DNA of 64,000 nt from Deltaproteobacteria bacterium. GTDB taxonomy: Bacteria; Desulfobacterota; Binatia; Binatales; Binataceae. How positions within the stretch are numbered: position 1 is the first letter of the stretch; each line of letters begins with the position of its first letter. The notes beneath the pieces were generated by a model. It had not been told where the DNA came from. It saw only the letters and a list, made by a program, of their open reading frames with translations, and made no database searches. A program made the translations under genes and the position numbers. Positions 46,214-55,745 of the stretch are shown one piece after another. The stretch spans positions 1-64,000 of the forward strand of contig JAJXYF010000020.1 of NCBI GenBank assembly GCA_021780755.1, in the 5' to 3' direction.

Positions 46214-47122
46214 TCAGAACTTTCGAAGGTCGTTCACGTTCGAGCGGCGCGTGGGATCGGGGACCTCGCGCGGCGTGAAGGCGGGCGCGTCGTAGGGGAA
46301 ATCGGCGCAGTGACGCGCGATCGCAGCCGCGTCGCCGTAACTTTCGCGGCGCGTGACCATATGCAAAATCAGCACCGCGAACGGGAGATAAATGAAGACG
46401 CTCGCCCAGGCGATCTCGCGCGCACCGATAATGAAGAGCATCGCGATGCCAAAACCGACGATGCCCACATAGAGCGCCGGGCCGAGCAGCGCGCGCGAGG
46501 GCGCCGCGGGGACCGCACCGATCGGTTTCGCAACGCCACGGTTCAGCCAACCGTCGAGCAACTGGAAGAGCGCGACCGTGATCACAGCGACGAAAAACCA
46601 TCCAAGGTAGTTGGTGATGGGCACGCCGAAATACGGGCCTGGAGGGTCGTACCAGAATATTTTCCCGAGAAACCATCGGTCGCCGCGCACGCTCAGCGGA
46701 TCGACCACCATATCGACCATCACCATGAAAAGCGCGGCCATCAGCCATACGCGGGGTGAACGGCGAACCTGCCAGGTGTCGAGCATGCGCAAATCGAGAC
46801 CGCGACGATAGAGCGGTGAGGCGATCAGCAGCGCGACCGTGTAACTGGCGAAGCCGAGGAAGGTGAAGGACAGCGAATCCATGAAGGGGACGCCGGCGAT
46901 CCAGATTTCGCGGCCGCGGGTGGCGTCGAGGTAATGGTAGAGGCCGAAGGGAAATCCGTTGTGCACGGAACTCCATTCGCAGGCGAGCGAGACGGCGTAG
47001 GTGAGGACGGTGAAGAGCAAGGTCGTGCGCACGCCGAAGTTGACGACGGAGATGAAGAGGAACGCGGCGAGAAAAATGAAGACATAGGGGCGCAGCGCGA
47101 TGGTGGCTAACAGCAGATGCAT
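46214..47122 (-). CDS. Carotenoid-biosynthesis (CruF/DUF422-like) membrane protein
   Basis: 302 residues with seven to eight hydrophobic segments. Conserved acidic/aromatic motifs are ACEWSSVHNGFPFGLYHYLD, VPFMDSLSFTFLGFASY, MVMVDMVVDPLSVRGDRWFLG and YFGVPITNYLGWFFVAVI, the CruF-type hydratase pattern (1',2'-hydration of acyclic carotenoids or C50 bisanhydrobacterioruberin). It is 6 bases downstream of hpnA in the hopanoid run, with no carotenoid synthase or desaturase here, so a hopanoid- or squalene-related substrate should be considered. Confidence 0.75.
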   Translation of the reverse strand: MHLLLATIALRPYVFIFLAAFLFISVVNFGVRTTLLFTVLTYAVSLACEWSSVHNGFPFGLYHYLDATRGREIWIAGVPFMDSLSFTFLGFASYTVALLIASPLYRRGLDLRMLDTWQVRRSPRVWLMAALFMVMVDMVVDPLSVRGDRWFLGKIFWYDPPGPYFGVPITNYLGWFFVAVITVALFQLLDGWLNRGVAKPIGAVPAAPSRALLGPALYVGIVGFGIAMLFIIGAREIAWASVFIYLPFAVLILHMVTRRESYGDAAAIARHCADFPYDAPAFTPREVPDPTRRSNVNDLRKF

Positions 47123-47128
47123 CGGGCG

Positions 47129-48133
47129 TCAGGCGGCAGCGCGGGCGGCGCCGATGCGGCGGAAGAAATCGATCGCACGGGCGAGGCCGTCGTCGATCGG
47201 GCGCGGTGCGTAACCGAGCTCGGTGCGCGCACGGGAGGAATCGAAGAACATTTTCTTGCGCGCCATGCGCACCTCGGTGACGCTCGCACGCGGCGTGCGA
47301 TGGGTGATGGTGCGGGCGACGGCCTCGGCGCCGTAAGCGAATCCGAGGGCGACGCCGTAGGGTATTCGCATGCGCGGGGCGGGCACTCCGGAGAGTGCGG
47401 CGAGCCGCTTAAGCATCCCTTCGAGCGCTAGGTTCTCGCCGCCGAGGATGTATTTCGCACCGGCGCGTCCGCCTTCCGCGGCCAGTAGATGGCCCTCGGC
47501 AACGTCCTCGACACAGGCGAGATTGAGGCCGGTTTCGACATAGGCGGGCATCCGGCGGTTGAGGAACTCGATGATGATGCGGCCGGTCGGCGTGGGCTTG
47601 TAGTCGAGTGCACCGATCGGGGTCGAGGGATTCACGATCACGACCGGCAGACCGTCGCGCGCGGCCTCGAGCGCGAGTTGCTCGGCGAGAAACTTCGAGC
47701 GCTTGTAAGGGCCGATCATGTCGGCGATTGCGACGGGAGTGTCCTCGCGGCCGATGCCGTCGGCGCCGATGCCGAGCGCGCCGACGGTGCTGGTGTGGAC
47801 GATTTTCGCGACGCGCGCGCGGCGCGACGCCTCGAGCAGGTTGCGGGTGCCATCGACGTTGGCCGCATACATCGGGGCCTCATCGGGCACCCACAGGCGG
47901 TAGTCGGCGGCGACGTGATAGACCTCGTCGCATCCGCGGACCGCACGTTCGATTGCCTCGGTATCGCGCAGATCGCCGATGACGATTTCGCAATCGACAC
48001 CGTCGAGCGCGCGGCGATCGGCACCGTCACGCACCAACGCACACACATGGGCGCCGCGCGCGATCAGCGCGCGCACCACGTGGGCACCGAGGAAGCCGTT
48101 GGCGCCAGTGACGAGCGCCGTTCGCGTACCCAT
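47129..48133 (-). CDS. hpnA: Hopanoid-associated sugar epimerase HpnA
   Basis: 334-residue extended SDR. NAD motif TALVTGANGFLGAHVVRALIARG (GANGFLG), YHVAADYRLWVPD, HTSTVGALGIG, and catalytic YKRSK (YxxxK). Start at 48133 lies 12 bases after hpnE stop. It is thought to modify the C5 side-chain sugar of hopanoids; its exact substrate is unknown. C-terminal part (MFFDSSRARTELGYAPRPID) is typical of HpnA. Confidence 0.9.
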   Translation of the reverse strand: MGTRTALVTGANGFLGAHVVRALIARGAHVCALVRDGADRRALDGVDCEIVIGDLRDTEAIERAVRGCDEVYHVAADYRLWVPDEAPMYAANVDGTRNLLEASRRARVAKIVHTSTVGALGIGADGIGREDTPVAIADMIGPYKRSKFLAEQLALEAARDGLPVVIVNPSTPIGALDYKPTPTGRIIIEFLNRRMPAYVETGLNLACVEDVAEGHLLAAEGGRAGAKYILGGENLALEGMLKRLAALSGVPAPRMRIPYGVALGFAYGAEAVARTITHRTPRASVTEVRMARKKMFFDSSRARTELGYAPRPIDDGLARAIDFFRRIGAARAAA

Positions 48134-48145
48134 CCGCGCTAAACC

Positions 48146-49516
48146 TCAGGCGTCGCCGCCCACCCGCACGGCGATCGCGCTGGCGGCGGAGCGGCCGGAG
48201 ACCACCGCACTTTCAATCGTCGCGGGCAGGCCGGTCTGGATCCAGTCGCCGGCGAGAAAGAGGTTTGCAATCGGCGTGACGGTCACGGGGCGGCTGAGAT
48301 CGGAGAGCGGATCGGGCGCCATCGTCGCGTGCTTCTCCTTGAGCACGAGCGCCTTGACCACCTTGGCGTGGCGCGCCGCGGGGATCATCGTGCGCAAGTC
48401 GTTGATCACGAGGTCGAGCAATTCATCGTTGGAGCTGTCAACCAGTTTGCGCGCGCCGCTGATGACAAAGCTCAGGTAGCCGGGATGACGTTCGCCATGC
48501 TGCTCGAAGATGCGGCGCTTGTTGAACATCCATTGCGTTTGCGTGTCGATGAAGCCGACAAATGCGGAATCGGTGACTTCGCGATCGAGCCATACGTGGA
48601 CGCAGATGATCGGCGAACTCTTGAGGCTCGCGATGCGCGAGAAGAACGGATCGGCGACGGCAGCCTCGGGCAGAAGTTTGAGGCATTGCTGCGGCGGCAC
48701 GGCGACGAGATAGTTCGCGGCGCTGAGGCGACGGCCGTCGCGCAGGCGCACGGCGCTGATGGCGGAGGTGGCGTCGAAGTCGAACCCCTCAACAATCGCG
48801 CGGGTCGCAACGACGCCGCCGGCGTTTTCGATCAGGGCGCGGGCGGCGGTGCAGTAGAGGTCGCTCAGACCGACCTTAGAATAGACGAAGGCGGAATCGT
48901 CGCGGCGCGAGAAGAAGGCGCGCTTGAGCACCTCGGCGAGCAGCGCGGCGGAGGCGAGTTCCGGATCGTCGTTGAGGGTCGCGATAGCGAGCGGATACCA
49001 GAAGCATTGACGCGCGCGAGTGCCCTGCTCTAGCACGTCCATGAGTTCGGCGACGCTCATGCGACGCAAGCGATCCAGGTCGCGCGAGCGCATACGCATC
49101 ATGCGCGAGCCGCCGGCGATCAGGCGCAATCGCTCGCGCAGCGTGAGATGGCGGTAGCCGAGCAACGCCGCGCTCATATGGAAGGGGCCGGGGAGCGGCG
49201 CGGTGCGGAGGTGGGCGCGGCGGCCGGGGCCGTCGAGCATTTCGATTTCGAGCTTGCGATGGAAGATGAGTTGGCCGCGAGTGCCGATCTGATCGAGGAA
49301 GGCGAGCGTCTCGCGATAGCAGCCCATCAGGACGTGCTGGCCGTTATCAACGAAATCGCCGGTTTCTTCATCGATGAAAGAGTAGGCGCGACCGCCGAGC
49401 GCGGGCTTGCCCTCGAGCAGGGCAACGCGAAAGCCGCGTGCGCTGAGCGAGACGCCCGCCGCGAGACCGGCGAATCCTCCGCCGATCACGACCACGTCAC
49501 GGGCTTCGACGGCCAT
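48146..49516 (-). CDS. hpnE: Squalene-associated FAD-dependent desaturase HpnE
   Basis: 456 residues, FAD-binding N-terminus DVVVIGGGFAGLAAGVSLSARG and GKPALGGRAYSF, with C-terminal FLAGDWIQTGLPATIESAVVSGRSAA. HpnE reduces hydroxysqualene to squalene, the last step of the HpnCDE route. The start ATG 49516 lies 6 bases after the hpnD stop. Complete family length. Confidence 0.93.
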   Translation of the reverse strand: MAVEARDVVVIGGGFAGLAAGVSLSARGFRVALLEGKPALGGRAYSFIDEETGDFVDNGQHVLMGCYRETLAFLDQIGTRGQLIFHRKLEIEMLDGPGRRAHLRTAPLPGPFHMSAALLGYRHLTLRERLRLIAGGSRMMRMRSRDLDRLRRMSVAELMDVLEQGTRARQCFWYPLAIATLNDDPELASAALLAEVLKRAFFSRRDDSAFVYSKVGLSDLYCTAARALIENAGGVVATRAIVEGFDFDATSAISAVRLRDGRRLSAANYLVAVPPQQCLKLLPEAAVADPFFSRIASLKSSPIICVHVWLDREVTDSAFVGFIDTQTQWMFNKRRIFEQHGERHPGYLSFVISGARKLVDSSNDELLDLVINDLRTMIPAARHAKVVKALVLKEKHATMAPDPLSDLSRPVTVTPIANLFLAGDWIQTGLPATIESAVVSGRSAASAIAVRVGGDA

Positions 49517-49521
49517 CGGGG

Positions 49522-50409
49522 CTAACCCGTTACACGGGCGAGGCGTGAGCCTGCCCAGGCGCGTCCGACGAGGTAGAGCTTGCGCGGGGTTGAGAGGCGG
49601 TGGCGGCGGTCGAACACGCGGTAATCGGAGCGGACGATCTGTTCGAGCAGCGCGCTGTAGATGAGGCGCATCGCCTCGGCGGAGAGCATCGAAGAGCGAT
49701 CTTCGGGGGGCAGCGCGACAGCGGCCTCGCGATAGAAGTCGCGGGCGCGCCCGGCCTCGAAGGCCATCAGGGCGCGGAAGCGGGCGCTGTAGGCGCCGTC
49801 GAGCAGTTCGGCCTCGGTAACCTGGAAGCGGTGCAAATCCTCGAGCGGCAGATAGATGCGACCGCGCGCGGCGTCTTCGCGGACGTCGCGGATGATGTTG
49901 GTAAGCTGAAACGCAAGCCCGAGCTTTTCGGCATAGATGCGGGAAGCGGGATTGCGATAGCCGAAAATCTCGATGCAGATGAGGCCGACGGCAGAGGCGA
50001 CGCGGCGGCAATAGAGGTCCAGTTCGTCGAAGGACTGGTAGCGGCGCCGGGTCAAGTCCATCTCGACGCCGTCGATAACCTCGTCGAAGTAGCGGCGCGG
50101 GATGCCGAAGCGGCCGACATTGTCGGCAAGCGCGCGCGAGACCGGGCGGGTGGGCGTGCCGGCGAAGACATTACGCAGCTCGTCACGCCAGCGCCCGAGC
50201 ATCGCGGCGGGCTCGGTGATCGAATCATCGTCGGCGATATCATCGATGAAGCGGCAGAACGCATAGACGGCGTACAGCGCGCGGCGACGTGCGGGCGGCA
50301 AGAGCATGAAGGCGTAATAAAAATTGGACGACGACTGGCGCGTGATCGCGGCGCAGCGCGCGTAATCCGCAGCGAGCGCGGCGCCGGAGGCCGCCGGGGG
50401 CGCGGTCAT
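49522..50409 (-). CDS. hpnD: Presqualene diphosphate synthase HpnD
   Basis: 295 residues of the squalene/phytoene synthase fold. First Asp-rich motif YAVYAFCRFIDDIADDD, second YAEKLGLAFQLTNIIRDVREDAARGRIYLP, both Mg-PPi motifs intact. Joins two farnesyl-PP to presqualene-PP. It begins 4 bases after hpnC stop in the same run. Confidence 0.93.
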   Translation of the reverse strand: MTAPPAASGAALAADYARCAAITRQSSSNFYYAFMLLPPARRRALYAVYAFCRFIDDIADDDSITEPAAMLGRWRDELRNVFAGTPTRPVSRALADNVGRFGIPRRYFDEVIDGVEMDLTRRRYQSFDELDLYCRRVASAVGLICIEIFGYRNPASRIYAEKLGLAFQLTNIIRDVREDAARGRIYLPLEDLHRFQVTEAELLDGAYSARFRALMAFEAGRARDFYREAAVALPPEDRSSMLSAEAMRLIYSALLEQIVRSDYRVFDRRHRLSTPRKLYLVGRAWAGSRLARVTG

Positions 50410-50413
50410 CTCT

Positions 50414-51319
50414 TCAGTGCGAAAGGCGCCCACGAACCGCGTCCCATCCGAGTGCCAGGTAGCCGAGCTTGCCGAGCTTCGGGCGTTGATTGAAAACGTC
50501 GCAGCCGATCTTTTCGATGGCGCGCAATATGGCGAGGCCGCCGCCGGCGAACATGAGGACGTCGCGGCCCAGCCGCCCGTCGACAAGGCGGTTGAGCTCG
50601 GCGCCGCGCACCAGCAGATCGCGGGCGAAGGCGATCTCATGCTTCATGAGGGCGACGAATTGCGGCGACACCTGCCCCTCACGCAAGTCGTCGGGCCTAA
50701 CGCCGAAGCGTTCGAGATCACGGCGCGGAAAATAGATGCGGCTCTTGGCGAAATCGATCGCGACGTCCTGCCAGAAATTGGCGAGCTGCAATCCGCTGCA
50801 CACGAGATCCGATAGTTGCTGACGAGGGGCGTCGCGGTAGCCGAAGAGATAGAGCACGAGGCGGCCGACCGGATTGGCCGAATAGCGCGCGTAGCCGAGG
50901 AGATCGTCGATGGTGTCGAAGCCGGCGAAATTGACGTCGGAGCGAAAGGCGCGCAGCAAATCGGCGAAGGGCTCGCGCGGAATATCGAAGCGGCGCGCGG
51001 TGTCGGCGAGCGCAACGAACACCGGATGGCGCGGCGCGCCGGCGTAGGCGGCGTCGAGTTCGCGCTCCCAATCGTCGAGCTTGGTGAGGCTTTGGTCTTC
51101 GTCAGCGTAGTCATCGGCGATGCGGGCGTAGGCGTAAATCGCGTGCATGTGCGGGCGCATCGCACGCGGCATCAGCCACGAGGCGACGGTGAAGTTTTCG
51201 TAATGCGAGCGGGCGAGGCGTCCGCACCAGGCGTAGGCCTCGGCGAGATTGGCGGCGATAGGTGGTGTCGCGCCGATGACGCCGCCGGCCTCGATGATTG
51301 CGCCCTCGGAGTCCATCAT
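50414..51319 (-). CDS. hpnC: Hydroxysqualene synthase HpnC
   Basis: 301 residues of the same synthase fold. Motifs YAYARIADDYADEDQ and LQLANFWQDVAIDFAKSRIYFP are present. Converts presqualene-PP to hydroxysqualene. Its ATG overlaps the TGA of dxr (ATGA), so the squalene genes are coupled to an MEP-pathway gene. Confidence 0.92.
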   Translation of the reverse strand: MMDSEGAIIEAGGVIGATPPIAANLAEAYAWCGRLARSHYENFTVASWLMPRAMRPHMHAIYAYARIADDYADEDQSLTKLDDWERELDAAYAGAPRHPVFVALADTARRFDIPREPFADLLRAFRSDVNFAGFDTIDDLLGYARYSANPVGRLVLYLFGYRDAPRQQLSDLVCSGLQLANFWQDVAIDFAKSRIYFPRRDLERFGVRPDDLREGQVSPQFVALMKHEIAFARDLLVRGAELNRLVDGRLGRDVLMFAGGGLAILRAIEKIGCDVFNQRPKLGKLGYLALGWDAVRGRLSH

Positions 51320-52491
51320 GCGGGCACCTCGACACGACCCGCACCGATCAATTCACGAGCGGCGGCGCGCGCCCATCCGTCAACTTCGAGCACATCTTCC
51401 AGGGTGCGGGCGGGAGCGTTGTGATGACGTGCCATGACGGTCTCGATATGGCGTGGAATATCGATGAAGTGCGCGCGCCCGGCTAGAAAGCCCGCGACGA
51501 GTTCCTCGTTCGCGGCGTTGAGGCATGCGGCCATCGTACCGCCAGCGCGCAACGCCTCATAGGCCAGGCGCAGGCACGGAAAGCGCGTGATGTCGGGCTG
51601 TTCAAATGAAAGATTGGCGCAATCGATAAGAGACAGCCGAGGCAGATGGTCGAGCGGCAGCCGATCAGGCCAGGCGAGCGCGAACGCGGCCGGAATGGCC
51701 ATGTCGGGAATCGCCATCTCGGCAATCACCGATCCGTCAATCAATTCGACCATCGAGTGGATGACGCTTTGCGGATGGATGACGACGTCGATCTTTTCGG
51801 GAGGCAAGTCGAAGAGCCAGTGCGCCTCGATCACTTCGAGTCCCTTGTTCATCAGGGTGGCGGAATCGATGGTGATCTTGTTGCCCATCCGCCAGGTCGG
51901 GTGATTGAGCGCGTCCTTGATGGTGATTTCGCCGAAGCGATCGGCGGGCCATTGGCGAAACGGGCCGCCGGAGGCGGTGAGGACAATGCGCCTGACGGTC
52001 GCGGGCGGACGGCCTTCGAGACATTGGAAGACCGCGTTGTGCTCGCTATCAACGGGGAGCAGGCGCACGCCGTTTTCGCGCACGGCGCGGGTGACGATCT
52101 CGCCGGCCACGACCAGCACTTCCTTGTTGGCGAAGGCGATATCCTTGCCGGCCTTGATCGCGGCGAGCGTCGGCGGCAGTCCGAGGGCACCGACCAGCGC
52201 CGACATCAGGAGTTTGGCTTCGGGATGAGTGGCGACCGCGACGGCGCCTTCGCTACCGTGCATGATGGCGGGTTGCAGCGGCCGGATCCGATCGGCGAGT
52301 TCGCGGGCGAGTGCGGAGGTTTCGACCGAGACCAATTGCGGGTGGAAGCGGCGAATCTGATCGGCGAGCAAATCGAGATTGCGGCCCGCTGCCATCGCGA
52401 CCACGCGGAAACGGTCGGGGAAACGCGCGACGACGTCGAGGGTGGTGACGCCGACCGAGCCGGTTGAGCCGATAATCGAGATCGCCTTCAT
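51316..52491 (-). CDS. dxr: 1-deoxy-D-xylulose 5-phosphate reductoisomerase
   Basis: 391 residues, full length. NADPH motif ISIIGSTGSVGVTTLDVV, AFANKEVLVVAGE, SEHNAVFQCLEG, TASGGPFRQWP, MGNKITIDSATLMNKGLEVIEAHWLF (metal and substrate loop). First committed step of the MEP isoprenoid pathway. It is 4 bases overlapped with hpnC and 88 bases after shc. Its place inside a hopanoid operon is unusual, because dxr normally lies with the lpx/frr-uppS-cdsA cluster. Confidence 0.96.
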   Translation of the reverse strand: MKAISIIGSTGSVGVTTLDVVARFPDRFRVVAMAAGRNLDLLADQIRRFHPQLVSVETSALARELADRIRPLQPAIMHGSEGAVAVATHPEAKLLMSALVGALGLPPTLAAIKAGKDIAFANKEVLVVAGEIVTRAVRENGVRLLPVDSEHNAVFQCLEGRPPATVRRIVLTASGGPFRQWPADRFGEITIKDALNHPTWRMGNKITIDSATLMNKGLEVIEAHWLFDLPPEKIDVVIHPQSVIHSMVELIDGSVIAEMAIPDMAIPAAFALAWPDRLPLDHLPRLSLIDCANLSFEQPDITRFPCLRLAYEALRAGGTMAACLNAANEELVAGFLAGRAHFIDIPRHIETVMARHHNAPARTLEDVLEVDGWARAAARELIGAGRVEVPA

Positions 52492-52579
52492 CGGGGAGAC
52501 CTAACCCCCGGCCCCTTGCCTAAAAAGGAAGCGGTGCAGCCGGCGTAATTGTGACGGTTTATCGACACCCGAGGAGACC

Positions 52580-54553
52580 TCAGCGGGCGGCGCGCTCGGC
52601 GATGCGGCGGCGCAGCCGTCCGAGCGCCATCAGCGGGAAGTAATGCGCATACATGTGGTAGCGCAGATAGAAATGATTGGGGAAGCCAGTGCCAGTGAAC
52701 TCGAGATCCTCCCAGCGGCCGTCGCTGTTCTGCTGTTCGAGCAGCCAAGCCGCCCCGCGGATGGTGCTGTCGCTGATATCGTCCTCGCCCGCGACCAGCC
52801 CGATCAAGGCCCAGGCGGTCTGCGAGGGCGTGCTGTTGCCCTTGCCCTTGAGGGTGGGGTCGCGGTCGGCGAGGCAGGTCTCGCCCCATCCGCCGTCGGG
52901 ATTCTGGACCGACTTGAGCCAGGTGACGGCGCGCGCGATCCATGGCTCGCTCATATCGGCGCCGATCGCCCGCAGGCCTGACAACGCCGAGAACGTACCG
53001 TAGATATAACTGACGCCCCATCGACCCCACCACGAACCGTCGGCCTTTTGATCGCGCTTGAGCCAGGCGATCGCGCGACGGGCCACCGGATGATCCGCAC
53101 GATAGCCGACGGCGGCCATCATTTCGAGCACACGGCCGGTCAAATCCGCACAGGTGGGATCGGTAGCGGCCTCGACGTCGGCAAAGGGTGCCTGGTTGAT
53201 CCAGTTGGAATCGTTGTCAACGTCGAACGCGGCGAAGCCGCCGTCCTTCGATTGCATCCCCATGACCCAGTTGGCGCCGAGCTTGATCGCGCGTTCGCGG
53301 GCGGCGGGATCGTCGTGGGCGGCGGCGGCCAGGACCATCAGGATGACGGCGGAATCGTCAACGTCGGGAAACCAATCGTTGTGAAATTGAAAGGCCCATC
53401 CGCCGGGCTCCAGGTCGGGCCGCTTGATCGACCAATCGCCGGGCTTGAAGATCTGGTGATCGATCAGCCACTTCGCGGCCCCACGCAGAGCGGGATGGTC
53501 GCTCGCGAAATCGGAATCAAGCAGCGCCTTGGCAGCGAGCGCGGTATCCCAGTTGGGCGAGACGCAAGGCTGATACAGGATCGAGTCGCCCTGATCCCAG
53601 ATCAGCTCGCGAGCGCCTTCGAGCGCCTTTTCGATCACCGGATGATCGTTGCGATATCCGAGCGACTTGAGCGCCATCGGAGAGAGCAGGTAGCACGGCT
53701 GAATGCCGCCGAAGGAGCCGTTGGCGTCCTGATGTTCGAGCAGCCAGCTTTCGGCCTGGCCGAGCGCGCGGGCGCGGATCCCGCTCAGATGATGACGGTC
53801 GTAGCCGCGCAGCAGCTTATCGGCGCCGATGAGGGCGTTGCGCAGGGAGAAGAGATGCTTGCCGCGCGGCATCTTGAAGGTGGTGAAATGGGGCGGCTGG
53901 ATATAGAGCTCAAGGACGCCTTCGATCCAGTCGATAGGGCGAGCCGGGCGCTTGGCCTGGAGAACCATCAGGGCGAAGAGCGTGCCGCGGGCCCATGAGG
54001 AGAGCTCGTACATATTGACCGGGAACCAGTTGGGCAGGAGCGTGATCTCAACCGGCATTGAGGGCGTGGCGTCCCAAGTGACCTGGTTCATCGCGGCGAG
54101 ATAAAAGCGTGCGAGGGTGCCAGCGCTAGGAATGCCACCGCGGGCGAGAATCCAGCGGCGCGCCTGCATCATGGGCTCGTCGCCGGCGCGCATGCCGGTG
54201 AGCTTGAGTGCGAAGTAGGCCTCGATAGTGGTGGAGATATGGCCGTCGCCGCCGGGGAAAAGGCTCCAACTGCCATCGCCCTGCTGGGTATCGATCAGGA
54301 GTTTTTTTAGCTTGGCGTCGAGGGCGGGATCGGGTTCGACCTCCATGAAGCGGTTGAAGATGATGTACTCGGCGTTCATCTCCGCGTTGGCTTCGAGGGC
54401 AGCCTGCCAGTAACCCTCGGGGTGCTGCAGCTCGAGGAGCGCGCGCTGGGCGCCGGCGATGGTGTGATCGAGTTTGGCGGCAAATTCTTCACGCGGGGTC
54501 GCGGCGGCGATGGTGCCCTGCCCGTCCGTCATCATGTGCGACACTTGATCCAT
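52580..54553 (-). CDS. shc: Squalene-hopene cyclase
   Basis: 657 residues, the central cyclase (HpnF). The protonating DXDD motif is DVDDSA (Asp397-Asp399-Asp400) and several QW repeats are seen (GDGSWSLFPGG, ANGSFGGIQ, KDGGFAAFD, ADGSWWGRWG, PDGGWGETC, SDGRWEDL). Cyclises squalene to hopene/hopanol at the membrane face. It stands 64 bases after the MDR dehydrogenase and 88 before dxr, in the same direction. Confidence 0.96.
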   Translation of the reverse strand: MDQVSHMMTDGQGTIAAATPREEFAAKLDHTIAGAQRALLELQHPEGYWQAALEANAEMNAEYIIFNRFMEVEPDPALDAKLKKLLIDTQQGDGSWSLFPGGDGHISTTIEAYFALKLTGMRAGDEPMMQARRWILARGGIPSAGTLARFYLAAMNQVTWDATPSMPVEITLLPNWFPVNMYELSSWARGTLFALMVLQAKRPARPIDWIEGVLELYIQPPHFTTFKMPRGKHLFSLRNALIGADKLLRGYDRHHLSGIRARALGQAESWLLEHQDANGSFGGIQPCYLLSPMALKSLGYRNDHPVIEKALEGARELIWDQGDSILYQPCVSPNWDTALAAKALLDSDFASDHPALRGAAKWLIDHQIFKPGDWSIKRPDLEPGGWAFQFHNDWFPDVDDSAVILMVLAAAAHDDPAARERAIKLGANWVMGMQSKDGGFAAFDVDNDSNWINQAPFADVEAATDPTCADLTGRVLEMMAAVGYRADHPVARRAIAWLKRDQKADGSWWGRWGVSYIYGTFSALSGLRAIGADMSEPWIARAVTWLKSVQNPDGGWGETCLADRDPTLKGKGNSTPSQTAWALIGLVAGEDDISDSTIRGAAWLLEQQNSDGRWEDLEFTGTGFPNHFYLRYHMYAHYFPLMALGRLRRRIAERAAR

Positions 54554-54617
54554 TTCATTATCCAGATTGATTATTTCCCGAATCGCGGCCGGCGTGTGGC
54601 CGGCCGGGGGCGTTGGG

Positions 54618-55745
54618 TTATGGAATCACCGCGCACTTGAGCACAGCGCCGCGCTCAAGCATCGCGAAGACCTCACCGATATCGCTGAGCGATCGGCGGG
54701 CGTTGATCAGGCGGCCCGCGCCGAGAGCGCCGGAGCAGAGCAGATCGCGGGCGCGGGCCACGTCGCGCGGGCGGAAATGAAACGGCGCCAGCAGCGTCAA
54801 GTTGTCGTAATGCATGCGGCGGGTGTCGATACTGAGGGCGGTATCCGCGGGACATCCGCCGAAGAATACCACGCGGCCGCCGCGGCGCACGCGCGCGAAC
54901 GCGTCGTGCCATCCGGCAACCTGCCCGGTGCATTCGATGACGAGGTCGGGGCCATAGCCGCCGTTGAGCATGCCGACAGCGTCGGCCGCGTCGGCGCGAG
55001 TGACATCGATAACATGATCAGCGCCGAACTCACCGGCCCATTTGAGACGGCTTTCGCCGCGTCCAGCGATCGCGACCGAGTGGACGCCGGCGGCCTTGAA
55101 GGCGAGCATGTGCATCAGGCCGAACGGGCCGGCGCCGATGATGAGGACGGTCTCATATCTTTCGGCACGGGCCATTTCTTGCGCATGCACGACGCAGGCA
55201 AGCGGTTCGAGCAGGGCGGCCTCTTCGAAGGGCAACGCGGGCGGTTTCGCAAAGGTATTGCGGGCGACGACGTGGGGCGGCAGCAGGAGATAATCGGCAT
55301 AGGCGCCCATGACCATCAGGTCCATGGCCTGCGGGCAGAGATTCTCTTGACCGCGATCGCAGTAGAAGCAGGCACCACAGGGGGCGGTGGGAGCCGCCAT
55401 GATCGCGTCGCCGACCTTGAATCGATCCGTGCCGGCGCCCACTTCCGCGACGACGCCGGAGAACTCGTGGCCGAACGGAGCGGGCAGTTTCCACACCGGA
55501 TGGCCGCGGCGAAAGGTCTTCAAGTCAGTGCCGCAGCTCAGTGCGCATTTGATTTCGAGCAGGAGCGCGCCGGGACCAGGATGAGGCGGCGAGCAATCAC
55601 GCAGTTCGAGGCGGCCGGGTTCGATCAACATGGCCTGGCGCGGATGGGCCGCGCGCGCGTCGGCCTGGTGCCCATGCGGATCGTGCGGATGGCGGCTGAC
55701 AGCGCCTGCGGATAGCGGCGGCGAAGCGATGCGCGCGGCAGTCAC
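54618..55745 (-). CDS. Zinc-dependent medium-chain dehydrogenase in the hopanoid operon
   Basis: MDR-family alcohol/polyol dehydrogenase. Catalytic zinc ligands: Cys in ALSCGTDLKTF, His-Glu in FGHEFSGVV; structural zinc CGACFYCDRGQENLC; NAD motif GAGPFGLM. GTG 55745 overlaps the ispA stop by 4 bases (GTGA) with GGAG 8 bases before it, which gives a 38-residue His/Arg-rich N-terminal extension; ATG 55631 (MLIEPGRLELRD) is the family-like start. Operon position suggests oxidation or reduction of a hopanoid side-chain intermediate. Sorbitol-dehydrogenase-like fold; substrate unknown. Confidence 0.88.
   Translation of the reverse strand: MTAARIASPPLSAGAVSRHPHDPHGHQADARAAHPRQAMLIEPGRLELRDCSPPHPGPGALLLEIKCALSCGTDLKTFRRGHPVWKLPAPFGHEFSGVVAEVGAGTDRFKVGDAIMAAPTAPCGACFYCDRGQENLCPQAMDLMVMGAYADYLLLPPHVVARNTFAKPPALPFEEAALLEPLACVVHAQEMARAERYETVLIIGAGPFGLMHMLAFKAAGVHSVAIAGRGESRLKWAGEFGADHVIDVTRADAADAVGMLNGGYGPDLVIECTGQVAGWHDAFARVRRGGRVVFFGGCPADTALSIDTRRMHYDNLTLLAPFHFRPRDVARARDLLCSGALGAGRLINARRSLSDIGEVFAMLERGAVLKCAVIP

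Noticed and set aside
49517..50011. N-terminal extension of hpnE through hpnD
   Set aside because: Overlaps hpnD in another frame; ATG 49516 starts the FAD motif properly.
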